Assembly (NCBI GenBank): GCA_002415135.1
Contig: DIBY01000016.1
Coordinates: forward strand, 363,524 to 427,523
Direction of reading: 5' to 3'
Source: Flavobacteriales bacterium UBA5040
GTDB taxonomy: Bacteria > Bacteroidota > Bacteroidia > Flavobacteriales > Weeksellaceae
Length of the DNA stretch: 64,000 bases
Shown one piece after another: positions 1 through 7,575 of this stretch; position 1 is the first letter of the stretch; each line of letters begins with the position of its first letter. The notes beneath the pieces were generated by a model, which made no database searches, was not told where the DNA came from, and saw only the letters and a program-made list of their open reading frames with translations. The position numbers and the translations under genes were made by a program.

Positions 1-1
1 T

Positions 2-1243
2 ATTGCAGAACATATTCCACAACCAATTCAGGATGATCGCGACCATATTGTAGAAGGAGATAAAATTATTTTGATCATTGAAGATGATACGGCTTTTGCC
101 AAAATACTAACCGATTTCGCGAGAAAGAAAGGCTACAAAGTAATTGCTGCCGTTCGCGGTGATGTCGGGATTGAACTGGCTCAGCATTATAAACCGATTG
201 CCATTTTACTCGATATTCAATTGCCAATTATGGATGGTTGGCAAGTGATGGAAGCGTTGAAATCAAATCCAGAAACGAAACCAATTCCTGTTCATATTAT
301 GTCCTCCATGAAATTTAAACAGGAGAGCTTATTAAGAGGTGCGGTGGATTTTATTAATAAACCTTTCGCCCTGGAGCAAATGCAGGAAGTTTTTAAGAAA
401 CTTGAAAATGCGATGAACCGTTCGCCTAAAAAGGTGTTGATCGTAGAAGAAAATGAACAACATGCCAAAGCCTTAAGTTATTTCTTGAGTGCCAACAGCA
501 TTAGCACCGATATTGTGAGCAATGTTTCAGAAAGTATCGATGCTTTACAAAAACAGGAAATCGACTGTGTAATTCTAGATATGGGAATGCCAGGTAAAAA
601 TGCTTACGACACTTTAGAAACCATCAAACAGAATAAAGGACTTGAGCAACTTCCTATTATCGTGTTTACAGGTAAAAGTCTTTCGCAAGGTGAAGAAAAC
701 CGTATTAAAAAATATGCAGATTCGATTGTCGTTAAAACGGCGTATTCTTATCAGCGCATTTTAGATGAAGCTGGACTATTCCTTCATCTTGTCGAAGAAA
801 AACAGAAGAAAAAAGGGGATAAGATCGGAGGTTTTGAAAATCTGGGAGAGTTAAGAAATATCTTACACAACAAAACCGTGTTGCTCGCAGACGATGATGT
901 TCGTAATATTTTTTCGCTAACCAAAGCACTGGAAATTCAGGGAATGAAAATAATTCCTGCAATGGACGGAAAAGAAGCCCTAAAAATTTTAAAAGAAAAT
1001 TCCGAAATCGACATCGTTTTAATGGATATGATGATGCCTGAAATGGACGGCTACGAAACCATCCGAGAAATTAGGAGTTCGTCACAATTTAAAAACCTAC
1101 CCGTTTTGGCAGTGACTTCAAAAGCAATGATGGGCGATCGCGAGAAATGTATTGCCGTAGGTGCTTCAGATTATATTTCAAAACCAGTAGATATTGATCA
1201 AATGGTTTCTTTATTAAGAGTTTGGTTATACGACAAAATCTAA
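2..1243 (+). CDS. Hybrid sensor kinase/response regulator, C-terminal part with three REC domains
   Basis: Only the 3' part lies in the window: the frame is open from base 2, so the N-terminus is upstream. Three receiver domains follow each other. REC1 starts near base 62 (ILIIEDD; phospho-acceptor Asp codon at 212; KPF near 360). REC2 starts near 430 (VLIVEEN; Asp codon at 578; KT replaces the usual KP). REC3 starts near 870 (VLLADDD; Asp codon at 1025; KPVD near 1185). Three terminal RECs followed by receiver, CheR and CheB genes is the usual layout of large flavobacterial hybrid histidine kinases, so I infer that the missing part carries the sensor and kinase domains. An internal TTG at 71 would give an artificial short protein and is not taken as the start. 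Nine bases separate it from the next gene. Confidence 0.85.
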   Translation: MAEHIPQPIQDDRDHIVEGDKIILIIEDDTAFAKILTDFARKKGYKVIAAVRGDVGIELAQHYKPIAILLDIQLPIMDGWQVMEALKSNPETKPIPVHIMSSMKFKQESLLRGAVDFINKPFALEQMQEVFKKLENAMNRSPKKVLIVEENEQHAKALSYFLSANSISTDIVSNVSESIDALQKQEIDCVILDMGMPGKNAYDTLETIKQNKGLEQLPIIVFTGKSLSQGEENRIKKYADSIVVKTAYSYQRILDEAGLFLHLVEEKQKKKGDKIGGFENLGELRNILHNKTVLLADDDVRNIFSLTKALEIQGMKIIPAMDGKEALKILKENSEIDIVLMDMMMPEMDGYETIREIRSSSQFKNLPVLAVTSKAMMGDREKCIAVGASDYISKPVDIDQMVSLLRVWLYDKI

Positions 1244-1252
1244 AATTCAGTT

Positions 1253-1627
1253 ATGAACAACGAAAAAGAGATTCTCATCATCGATGATGACAGTAAAAAT
1301 ATATTTGCGCTCAGCGCTGTACTTAAAGCAAAAAAATTCCAGTGTATTTCTGCCTTAAGTGCGCATCAGGGTTTGAAAATGCTTTCATCCAATAAAAATG
1401 TTGGCGTGGTTCTCATGGATATGATGATGCCTGAAATGGACGGCTATGAAGCCATTGAAAAAATGAAAAGCGACCACCAGCTGAAAGACATTCCTGTGAT
1501 TGCGATTACTGCACAAGCCATGACTGGCGATCGGGAAAAGTGCATGGAAGCTGGTGCAGATGGCTATATCTCAAAACCGGTAGATGTAGATGAACTTCTT
1601 CTACTACTCAACCAATTAATCGATTAA
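1253..1627 (+). CDS. Single-domain response regulator (REC only)
   Basis: A 124-residue stand-alone receiver. It has the acidic pocket (ILIIDDD), the phospho-acceptor in VLMDMMMPEMDGYE, the switch Thr (IAIT) and the Lys loop (YISKPVD). It has no output domain, so it probably acts as a phosphate relay or sink for the kinase upstream. It is strikingly like REC3 of the preceding gene: both share VLMDMMMPEMDGYE and the MTGDREKC/MMGDREKC stretch, with near-identical DNA over the first motif. This suggests duplication of that domain. The gene sits between the kinase and cheR in one tight cluster, and its stop is 3 bases before the CheR start. Confidence 0.92.
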   Translation: MNNEKEILIIDDDSKNIFALSAVLKAKKFQCISALSAHQGLKMLSSNKNVGVVLMDMMMPEMDGYEAIEKMKSDHQLKDIPVIAITAQAMTGDREKCMEAGADGYISKPVDVDELLLLLNQLID

Positions 1628-1630
1628 AAA

Positions 1631-2452
1631 GTGAATTCAACGGAACACAGTGATGAATATGTCGAAACCCTACTTTCAGATGTCCTGGAAGTGTATGGTT
1701 ACGATTTTACGGGATATTCTCGTGCTTCTGTAAAGCGCAGAATTCTGCGACTCTATGCTTTAGACGGCTTTGTAAGTTTTGCTGAATACCGATATAAAAT
1801 TCGAACCGAACCTGCTTACTTTAAAAGATTTTTAGAACAGGTAACCATCAACGTTACAGAAATGTTCAGAGACCCTGAGTTTTATAAAACATTGAGGAAC
1901 GACATTCTTCCCAGACTAGGAACCTACCCTTTTATCCGAATTTGGATCGCTGGCTGCAGTACCGGCGAAGAAGCCTACTCTGTTGCTATTTTTTTAAAGG
2001 AACTCAACCTTCTTCACAAATCGCTGATTTATGCCACAGACATTAACAGTGCAGTTTTAGAAAATGCCGCACAGTCGATGATTCCCATGAACAAAATTCA
2101 GTTATATACCGAGAATTATATTGCAGCGGGAGGAACTGAACAATTCTCTGATTATTACACCGCCAACTATTCGCTCGGAAAACTGAAAGACGATCTGAAA
2201 ACAAAAATTATTTTTTCTACGCACAATTTGGTTTCAGATAATTCTTTTAATGAGTTTCAATTGATTTTATGCAGAAATGTTATTATTTATTTTGACAGAC
2301 CTTTGCAAACAAAAGTGTTCGAATTATTTGATAATAGTTTAGAAAAATTTGGCTATCTTGCTTTGGGCACTAAAGAAACGCTGGATTTCTCTCCAGTTTC
2401 TAAAAATTTCGAAAGATTAGATAACGCTAAAATTTGGCGTAAAATTCAATAA
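1631..2452 (+). CDS. cheR: CheR-type protein-glutamate O-methyltransferase
   Basis: 273 residues from a GTG start at 1631; the preceding in-frame stop is at 1627 and the first internal ATG lies inside the catalytic domain. The N-terminal helical part (about 10-70) resembles CheR all-alpha domains. The SAM-binding domain has WIAGCSTGEEAYSVAI at about 108-124, a form of the CheR GCSTGEE signature, and LILCRNVIIYFD near 212, typical of CheR. The family methylates receptor glutamates using SAM. No chemoreceptor is seen here, and Weeksellaceae-type bacteria generally lack flagellar chemotaxis, so its substrate is probably the sensor part of the upstream hybrid kinase (inference). It directly abuts cheB. 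Confidence 0.93.
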   Translation: MNSTEHSDEYVETLLSDVLEVYGYDFTGYSRASVKRRILRLYALDGFVSFAEYRYKIRTEPAYFKRFLEQVTINVTEMFRDPEFYKTLRNDILPRLGTYPFIRIWIAGCSTGEEAYSVAIFLKELNLLHKSLIYATDINSAVLENAAQSMIPMNKIQLYTENYIAAGGTEQFSDYYTANYSLGKLKDDLKTKIIFSTHNLVSDNSFNEFQLILCRNVIIYFDRPLQTKVFELFDNSLEKFGYLALGTKETLDFSPVSKNFERLDNAKIWRKIQ

Positions 2453-3022
2453 ATGAATAATTGTGAAGCATTGATTATAGGCGGATCCGCCGGCAGTCTG
2501 GACGTACTTATACAGGTATTGCCCGACATCAATCCTACGCTTCCATTTCCTATTATTATCGTTCTTCACCGCAAGTCCGGAAAGGAAAGTTTGTTAACCA
2601 ACGTCTTGAGTAACAAAACAAAACTGAAGGTAAAAGACCTCGAAGAAAAAGAAAAAATGATGGCTTCCACCATCTATATTGCGCCTCCGAATTATCACTT
2701 ACTGATTGAAAACAATCAAACATTTTCACTGGATGCTTCTGAAAAAGTTAATTTTTCCAGACCTTCCATTGATGTCACCTTCGAAAGTGCGGCACAGGTA
2801 TTTGAGGAAAATCTTGTATGTTTGCTGCTTTCTGGTGCGAACAGCGATGGTACTTCTGGTTTGCAGACCGTTAAAAAATACGGCGGCCGGGCAATCATTC
2901 AAAATCCAGGATCTGCAATTGTCCCCTTTATGCCAGAATATGCAATGGAACACGTCGCGATCGACGCAATTCTGGACCCAAAAGAAATGGCGAATTATAT
3001 AAACCAATTACAAAATGACTGA
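2453..3022 (+). CDS. cheB: CheB-type protein-glutamate methylesterase, catalytic domain only
   Basis: 189 residues, ATG immediately after the CheR stop. The catalytic triad is visible: Ser12 in GGSAGS, His39 in IVLHRKSG and Asp132 in SGANSDGTSG, along with the family stretch IYIAPPNYHLL. Classical CheB carries an N-terminal receiver domain that is absent here, so activity cannot be controlled by its own phosphorylation; the separate receivers on each side may supply that in trans (inference). With CheR it would add and remove methyl groups on a common target. Its last 8 bases overlap the next receiver gene, a sign of translational coupling. Confidence 0.92.
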   Translation: MNNCEALIIGGSAGSLDVLIQVLPDINPTLPFPIIIVLHRKSGKESLLTNVLSNKTKLKVKDLEEKEKMMASTIYIAPPNYHLLIENNQTFSLDASEKVNFSRPSIDVTFESAAQVFEENLVCLLLSGANSDGTSGLQTVKKYGGRAIIQNPGSAIVPFMPEYAMEHVAIDAILDPKEMANYINQLQND

Positions 3023-3401
3023 TCAAGTTGCTCTAAAAGCAAGTAAAAAAGTATTTATTTTTGACGACAATCTGGAAATTCTGGAGTTGTGTACCGAAAT
3101 TTTAAAGGATATCGGATTTCAGGTAAAAACATCGCCGACGACCAATGGAATTGAACAACAGGTTAAAGAATTTCTGCCAGATCTTATTTTCATGGATAAT
3201 TGGTTGCCAGATATCAGCGGCATTGAAGCGACCAGATTGATTAAAGCCAACGAAGAATTAAAAAATATACCCGTCATTTATTTCTCGGCGAACAGTAATA
3301 TCAGCGAATTAGCCGCTGAAGCGCAAGCTGACGATTTTATTGCTAAACCTTTCGACATCGATCATTTTGAGGAAATAGTGTGTAAATATATTGGTTGCTA
3401 A
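3015..3401 (+). CDS. Single-domain response regulator
   Basis: A 128-residue receiver beginning inside the end of cheB. It has the acidic pair (FIFDDN), the phospho-acceptor Asp in FMDNWLPDISG, a Ser at the switch position (IYFSAN) and the Lys of FIAKPFD, so it looks able to be phosphorylated. There is no output domain. It closes the five-gene signalling cluster. It differs more from REC1-3 than the receiver at 1253 does, so it is not the recent duplicate. After it comes an untranslated stretch with the promoter of the pyrimidine gene. Confidence 0.9.
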   Translation: MTDQVALKASKKVFIFDDNLEILELCTEILKDIGFQVKTSPTTNGIEQQVKEFLPDLIFMDNWLPDISGIEATRLIKANEELKNIPVIYFSANSNISELAAEAQADDFIAKPFDIDHFEEIVCKYIGC

Positions 3402-3527
3402 CCGATAATTTAAATCATCGAAAAATTTTTCATTCTTTAATATCATTTTTAAAAAACACGAAATCAAAGTAATCTACTTTTAGCATTTATTAACCTTTTA
3501 TCTTTCTTCGAATTTGCCATAAAATCT

Positions 3528-3535
3528 TAACTTTG
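3528..3535 (+). promoter_or_regulatory. Putative -7 box (TAACTTTG) of the UMP synthase gene
   Basis: TAACTTTG fits the Bacteroidetes -7 consensus TAnnTTTG and lies 18 bases before the ATG. No TTTG was found at the right distance for a -33 element, so support rests on the -7 box and its position. Confidence 0.5.
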
Positions 3536-3553
3536 TGATAAAGTAAAAAGTAC

Positions 3554-4912
3554 ATGGAAACTAAGAAAGAATTTTTTCTGGAGTGTTATAAGCTCGGCAT
3601 CATTAAGTTTGGGAGGTTCACCCTGAAATCAGGTATTGAAAGCCCTTTTTACGTGGATTTACGTCCGCTTGCTTCTGATCCTAAAATCCTAAAATTGCTC
3701 GCTAATTATTTGTTGGATATGCTTCCGTTAGATAATTTCGATTTGATTTGTGGCGTTCCTTACGCGGCACTTCCGATGGCTACAGCAATGTCTCTGGAAA
3801 GTTATCTTCCTTTAATCATCAAACGAAAAGAAGCCAAACAATACGGTACCAAAAAAATACTTGAAGGTATTTATACTCCTGGACAAAACTGTCTTTTAGT
3901 AGAAGACGTAATTACTTCTGGAGCTTCTTTGCTTGAAACGATTCCTGAAATTGAAAATGAAGGAATTACGGTTTCTGATATTGTCGTTGTTTTAGACAGA
4001 CAACAAGGCGGTAGAGAAATGTTGGAAAACAAAGGCTTCCGTGTCCATTCGCTTTTTACTATTTCTGATGTCTGTAAAATTTTAAAAGATGAAGGCCATT
4101 TAACCGATGAGGAAGTCGAGAGAATCAACGATTTCTTAGCCGGAAATGTTGTCAAATTTGAAGAAGAGAAAAGAATTTCTTACGAAGAAAAATTAGATAT
4201 TTGCGACCATTCTGTGGCTCAAAAATTATTGGAGATTGCAATTGAGAAAAGGTCAAATCTTATTGTTTCCGCAGATGTTACTTCAACTCAAGAATTACTA
4301 GCTCTAGCCGAGAAAGTAGGTCCTCATATTGTTGCACTGAAAACGCACATGGATATTTTGATGGACTTCGATCCTGATGCTACGATTTTACCATTGAAAG
4401 ATCTGGCGACCAAATATAATTTCCTTTTAATGGAAGACCGTAAATTTGCAGACATCGGGAACACCCAGGAACTGCAGTTTGCTTATGGAATTTACAAGAT
4501 TTCAAATTGGGCTGACTTTGTGACCGCACAGGTAATTGCAGGTTATGAATCGCTCGACTGTTTCCGAAATGTAGGAGTTGTTGCCATTTTGGGCATGTCT
4601 TCCAAAGGAACTTTAACGAATTCTGATTACCGTGAAGCAGCAACGAAAATCGCACTTTCCCACCCGAATGTGTTTGGCGGAGTTTCACAAAACAAAACAC
4701 CCAACGAATTACTTCTCTTCACGCCAGGAATTAGCTTAGCAGAAGCTGGCGACGATAAAGGTCAACAATACAACACACCAGAATATGCTTTTGAACATTT
4801 AGAAACTGACTTCATTATTGTAGGACGTGGCATTTATAAATCTCAAGATGCAGAAAAAGCGGCCTTAACTTATAAGATCGCAGGTTGGAATGCTTACGAA
4901 GCGAGTTTGTAG
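3554..4912 (+). CDS. pyrE/pyrF: Bifunctional orotate phosphoribosyltransferase / OMP decarboxylase (UMP synthase)
   Basis: A 452-residue fusion carrying the last two steps of UMP synthesis. Residues 1 to about 205 are OPRTase: FTLKSGIESPFYVDLR near the start and the PRPP-binding loop VEDVITSGAS at 116-125. Residues from about 215 to the end are ODCase: SADVTS, then EDRKFADIGNT at 294-304 with catalytic Lys297 and Asp300, and the closing FIIVGRGI. The order OPRT-ODC and the wording around EDRKFADIGNT, GQQYN and VGRGI match eukaryotic UMPS more than the short bacterial PyrF type. No frameshift is seen at the junction. The gene stands alone with its own promoter and is followed by an inverted repeat. 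Confidence 0.95.
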   Translation: METKKEFFLECYKLGIIKFGRFTLKSGIESPFYVDLRPLASDPKILKLLANYLLDMLPLDNFDLICGVPYAALPMATAMSLESYLPLIIKRKEAKQYGTKKILEGIYTPGQNCLLVEDVITSGASLLETIPEIENEGITVSDIVVVLDRQQGGREMLENKGFRVHSLFTISDVCKILKDEGHLTDEEVERINDFLAGNVVKFEEEKRISYEEKLDICDHSVAQKLLEIAIEKRSNLIVSADVTSTQELLALAEKVGPHIVALKTHMDILMDFDPDATILPLKDLATKYNFLLMEDRKFADIGNTQELQFAYGIYKISNWADFVTAQVIAGYESLDCFRNVGVVAILGMSSKGTLTNSDYREAATKIALSHPNVFGGVSQNKTPNELLLFTPGISLAEAGDDKGQQYNTPEYAFEHLETDFIIVGRGIYKSQDAEKAALTYKIAGWNAYEASL

Positions 4913-4937
4913 ATCGTTCTTTATTTCATAAAAAATA

Positions 4938-5011
4938 AGCTCTCGCACATTTTGTAGATCACAGATTAATAATAAAAAAATCTGCACGATCTACTTAATC
5001 TGCGGGAGTTT
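4938..5011. repeat. Imperfect palindromic REP-like element
   Basis: The left arm (4939-4967, with TCTCGCACATTTTGTAGATC) is an imperfect inverted copy of the right arm (4980-5008, with GATCTACTTAATCTGCGGGA). A related half-copy lies at 7475-7525. It follows the stop of the UMP synthase gene and could also help terminate it. Confidence 0.65.
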
Positions 5012-5072
5012 TCATATGATACCAATATTATTTATTTTTAAAGTCAAAGCAACCTCTTAATAAAATTAAAAT

Positions 5073-5999
5073 TTGTCGAATATAATTTTACTTTTTCTCT
5101 GTTTATTTCTGGGATTTTTTCTGCGGAAAACCAAGCTGTTTCCAGAAAATGGACATCTTGCTTTGAACTCTTTTGTAATTAATATTTCAATTTCCGCCTT
5201 ATCACTTTATTATATTCCGAAAATCGTGTTGAACTTTCAAGTGCTATTTCCGGTGATGGTTCCTTGGTTGAATATTATTTTAGCCGTTTTATTTTTTAGC
5301 TTTTTAGGCAAGAAATTGAACTGGTCAAAATCATTAATTGGCGCTTTGATTATGTGTGCCGGTTTCGGAAACACTTCTTTCGTTGGTATTCCGGTCATTC
5401 AATCTTTGTATGGCGAAAGCGGTTTAAAAACAGTAATGCTCGTTGATCAACCTGGTTCTTTTGTCGCGCTATCTACTTTGGGAATTACGATTGCCAGCTT
5501 TTATTCAGGTGATAAAATCGGTATCGCTCAAATCATCAGGAAGATTATAAAATTTCCACCATTTATCGCTTTTGTGATTGCCGTTATTTTAAACATTTTT
5601 AGTGTTGCTGTTCCAGTACAAATTGATGAAGTGTTTGCTAAATTAGGTGCAACTACGGTTCCACTTGCGTTGGTTTCGGTCGGAAGTCAACTGCGCTGGC
5701 AAAAATTAGATCATGATTCAAAACCTTTATTTTGGGGTTTATTATTTAAACTTATTTTATTTCCAGCTTTTATTTTTACTCTGTATTTTCTGGTCTTAAA
5801 ACAGCGGGGAGAAATGATTGAGATCTCGTTTCTGGAATCTGCGATGGGACCAATGGTTACCGCAGCAATAATTGCCTCAGCTCATCGGTTAGAACCTAAA
5901 TTCTGTAATCTCATCCTTGGTGTCGGAATTCCATTATCATTTCTGACTTTAACTTTATGGTATTTGGTGATGAAATATGCTGGAGTTTTAGGAATGTAA
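5073..5999 (+). CDS. AEC-family (auxin efflux carrier-like) membrane transporter
   Basis: 308 residues, about ten predicted membrane segments in two halves around a short polar middle, as in AEC permeases. The start is taken as TTG at 5073: it opens directly into the first hydrophobic segment (NIILLFLCLFLGFFLR) and no ATG exists before the second segment. The family stretch LIMCAGFGNTSFVGIPVI sits near 92-109, and PLALVSVGSQL near 195. Relatives export small carboxylates or related anions; the substrate cannot be told from sequence. It stands alone between the palindromic element and the DsbA-like gene. Confidence 0.85.
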   Translation: MSNIILLFLCLFLGFFLRKTKLFPENGHLALNSFVINISISALSLYYIPKIVLNFQVLFPVMVPWLNIILAVLFFSFLGKKLNWSKSLIGALIMCAGFGNTSFVGIPVIQSLYGESGLKTVMLVDQPGSFVALSTLGITIASFYSGDKIGIAQIIRKIIKFPPFIAFVIAVILNIFSVAVPVQIDEVFAKLGATTVPLALVSVGSQLRWQKLDHDSKPLFWGLLFKLILFPAFIFTLYFLVLKQRGEMIEISFLESAMGPMVTAAIIASAHRLEPKFCNLILGVGIPLSFLTLTLWYLVMKYAGVLGM

Positions 6000-6091
6000 G
6001 TTTCTCCATCTCTAGTTATAAACTTCCTTACTTTAAAAAAGTAAATAATCTCTTCCTATCATAAGTCAAGGATTAGAGATTTTAAGATTTG

Positions 6092-6099
6092 TATCTTTG
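6092..6099 (+). promoter_or_regulatory. Putative -7 box (TATCTTTG) of the DsbA-like gene
   Basis: A TAnnTTTG match 22 bases before the ATG at 6122. No clear -33 TTTG. Confidence 0.5.
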
Positions 6100-6121
6100 T
6101 TATTCTTAAAAATTTAAAGTT

Positions 6122-6826
6122 ATGAAAGTAGATATTTGGAGCGACATTCGTTGTCCGTTTTGTTATGTTGGAAAAAAGAATTTTGAAAAGGCTTTGGAAC
6201 AGTTTCCAGACAAGGACAAAATTGAAGTAACCTGGCATAGTTTCCAATTGGATCCGGAATTAAAAACACAACCAGAAAAAAGTTCTCTGGACTATTTCTC
6301 TGAAGCAAAAGGAGTTTCTGCAGATGAGGCAAAAGCAATGTATGAAAACGTTTACAATGCTGGAAAAGGTGCTGGAATAGATTTTAATTTCGACCATCAG
6401 AAAGTAGCGAATTCTTATCGTGCGCATCTTTTACTGCAACTGGCTGCGACAAAAAATTTAGCCAACGAAACGGAAGAAGCCTTATTTAAAGCACAACTCG
6501 TCGATGGAAAAAACATTGATGATGAAGCGACTTTAATAGAAATAGGAAAGTCTGTTTCTTTAACCGAAGAAGAAATCAAAGAAGCTTTGGTGTCTGATGA
6601 TTTGGGAATGGAAGTCACCCGCGATATGATGTTGGCGCGTCAAATGGGAATCAGCGGTGTTCCGTTTTTTGTGATTAATGATAAATATGGCGTTTCAGGC
6701 GCGCAACCTCCGGCAGCATTTACCGATGTTTTAGAAAGTTCATGGAAAGAGTTTTCAGCTGGAGACAAAGGTTTGCAAATCATTTACAGCGGTGAAAGTT
6801 GTGATATTGATGGCAATTGTGATTAA
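6122..6826 (+). CDS. DsbA-family oxidoreductase, FrnE-like
   Basis: 234 residues, thioredoxin-like fold with a helical insertion. The active-site pair is Cys11-Pro-Phe-Cys14 (IRCPFCYVG), right at the N-terminus. There is no signal peptide, so it should be cytoplasmic, as FrnE-type members are. The cis-Pro loop GISGVPFFVIND near 177-188 is complete, and GAQPP follows as in FrnE proteins. Two further Cys near the C-terminus (SGESCDIDGNCD) resemble the extra pair reported in some FrnE proteins. The family acts in thiol-disulfide exchange and oxidative stress. It is monocistronic, with a terminator directly after it. Confidence 0.92.
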   Translation: MKVDIWSDIRCPFCYVGKKNFEKALEQFPDKDKIEVTWHSFQLDPELKTQPEKSSLDYFSEAKGVSADEAKAMYENVYNAGKGAGIDFNFDHQKVANSYRAHLLLQLAATKNLANETEEALFKAQLVDGKNIDDEATLIEIGKSVSLTEEEIKEALVSDDLGMEVTRDMMLARQMGISGVPFFVINDKYGVSGAQPPAAFTDVLESSWKEFSAGDKGLQIIYSGESCDIDGNCD

Positions 6827-6848
6827 TTAAAAGTCCACTAAAATTCAA

Positions 6849-6883
6849 AACTTCTGGAGTCTGCGATTTCAGAAGTTTTTTTT
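6849..6883 (+). terminator. Rho-independent terminator
   Basis: Stem AACTTCTG / CAGAAGTT (6849-6856 with 6870-6877) followed by a run of T. It follows the DsbA-like gene. Confidence 0.8.
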
Positions 6884-6947
6884 GCGCTCAATTCTAGAAA
6901 AATCAAGGTCTAAAAGTTGCATTGATAAGCATTAAATCAAAACAATT

Positions 6948-7448
6948 ATGAGCAGAGGATTTGTAAAAGAAGATGATCAGGAAGAAGTTCCGTTAGTTCC
7001 ACCCAGAGCCGATCTGCCAAATGGAACGGAAAATTTTGTCACCCAAAACGGACTGGATTCTTTACTGGAGGAAAAAGAAAAATTATTGCGTGAACAGGAA
7101 AACTTAGATGCATCACAAGAAAAAGAATACCGAATTTCATTTAATCATATTAATGCGAAACTGCAGTTACTAAATGAAAGAATTAACTCGGCGAAAATAA
7201 TCGACCCTACCAAATTACCGCAAGACGAAATTCATATTGGAGCGAAAGTCACCTTCAAAAATACAACAAACAATTCTACCCAGACTTTTCAGGTGGTCGG
7301 AGTTGATGAAGCAAATATCTCACAAAAGAAAATATCTTTTATTACGCCCTTAGCAAAAGCTTTGATGCATAAAAAAGTGGGTGAAAATGCTGTTCTAAAC
7401 TTGGGAGAAAAGAAAAATACTTTTGAAATTTTAAAGATTGAATATTGA
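6948..7448 (+). CDS. GreA/GreB-family transcription elongation factor
   Basis: 166 residues. The N-terminal part (about 1-95) is a charged helical hairpin (LLEEKEKLLREQENLD and on) like the Gre coiled coil that enters the RNA polymerase channel. The C-terminal part (about 98-166) is the FKBP-like Gre domain: IGAKVTFKN, FQVVGVDEA, ISFITPLAKALMHKKVGE. The order coiled coil then C-domain fits GreB, with a roughly 30-residue acidic, Pro-rich leader (EEVPLVPPRADLP). Gre factors rescue backtracked polymerase. Whether the acidic tip residues needed for cleavage stimulation are present is not clear by eye, so it could be a Gre-like factor with another effect. Confidence 0.85.
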   Translation: MSRGFVKEDDQEEVPLVPPRADLPNGTENFVTQNGLDSLLEEKEKLLREQENLDASQEKEYRISFNHINAKLQLLNERINSAKIIDPTKLPQDEIHIGAKVTFKNTTNNSTQTFQVVGVDEANISQKKISFITPLAKALMHKKVGENAVLNLGEKKNTFEILKIEY

Positions 7449-7474
7449 AGATGTTTGAGTCAAATAGGATTTTT

Positions 7475-7525
7475 GCTCTCGCAGATTTTGTGGATTGAGT
7501 AGATCAATTCTATGCAGAATCATTT
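7475..7525. repeat. Partial copy of the REP-like element
   Basis: GCTCTCGCAGATTTTGTGGA (7475-7494) matches GCTCTCGCACATTTTGTAGA at 4939 with two differences. The second arm is short and degenerate here. Confidence 0.5.
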
Positions 7526-7575
7526 TAAAAAGGTGTCATCTTCAAAACCTAAATGAAAAATTTTATCTACATATT

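Noticed and set aside
2453..3022. CheB as a truncated pseudogene
   Set aside because: All triad residues and family blocks are present; only the receiver domain is absent, which is common for this cluster type.
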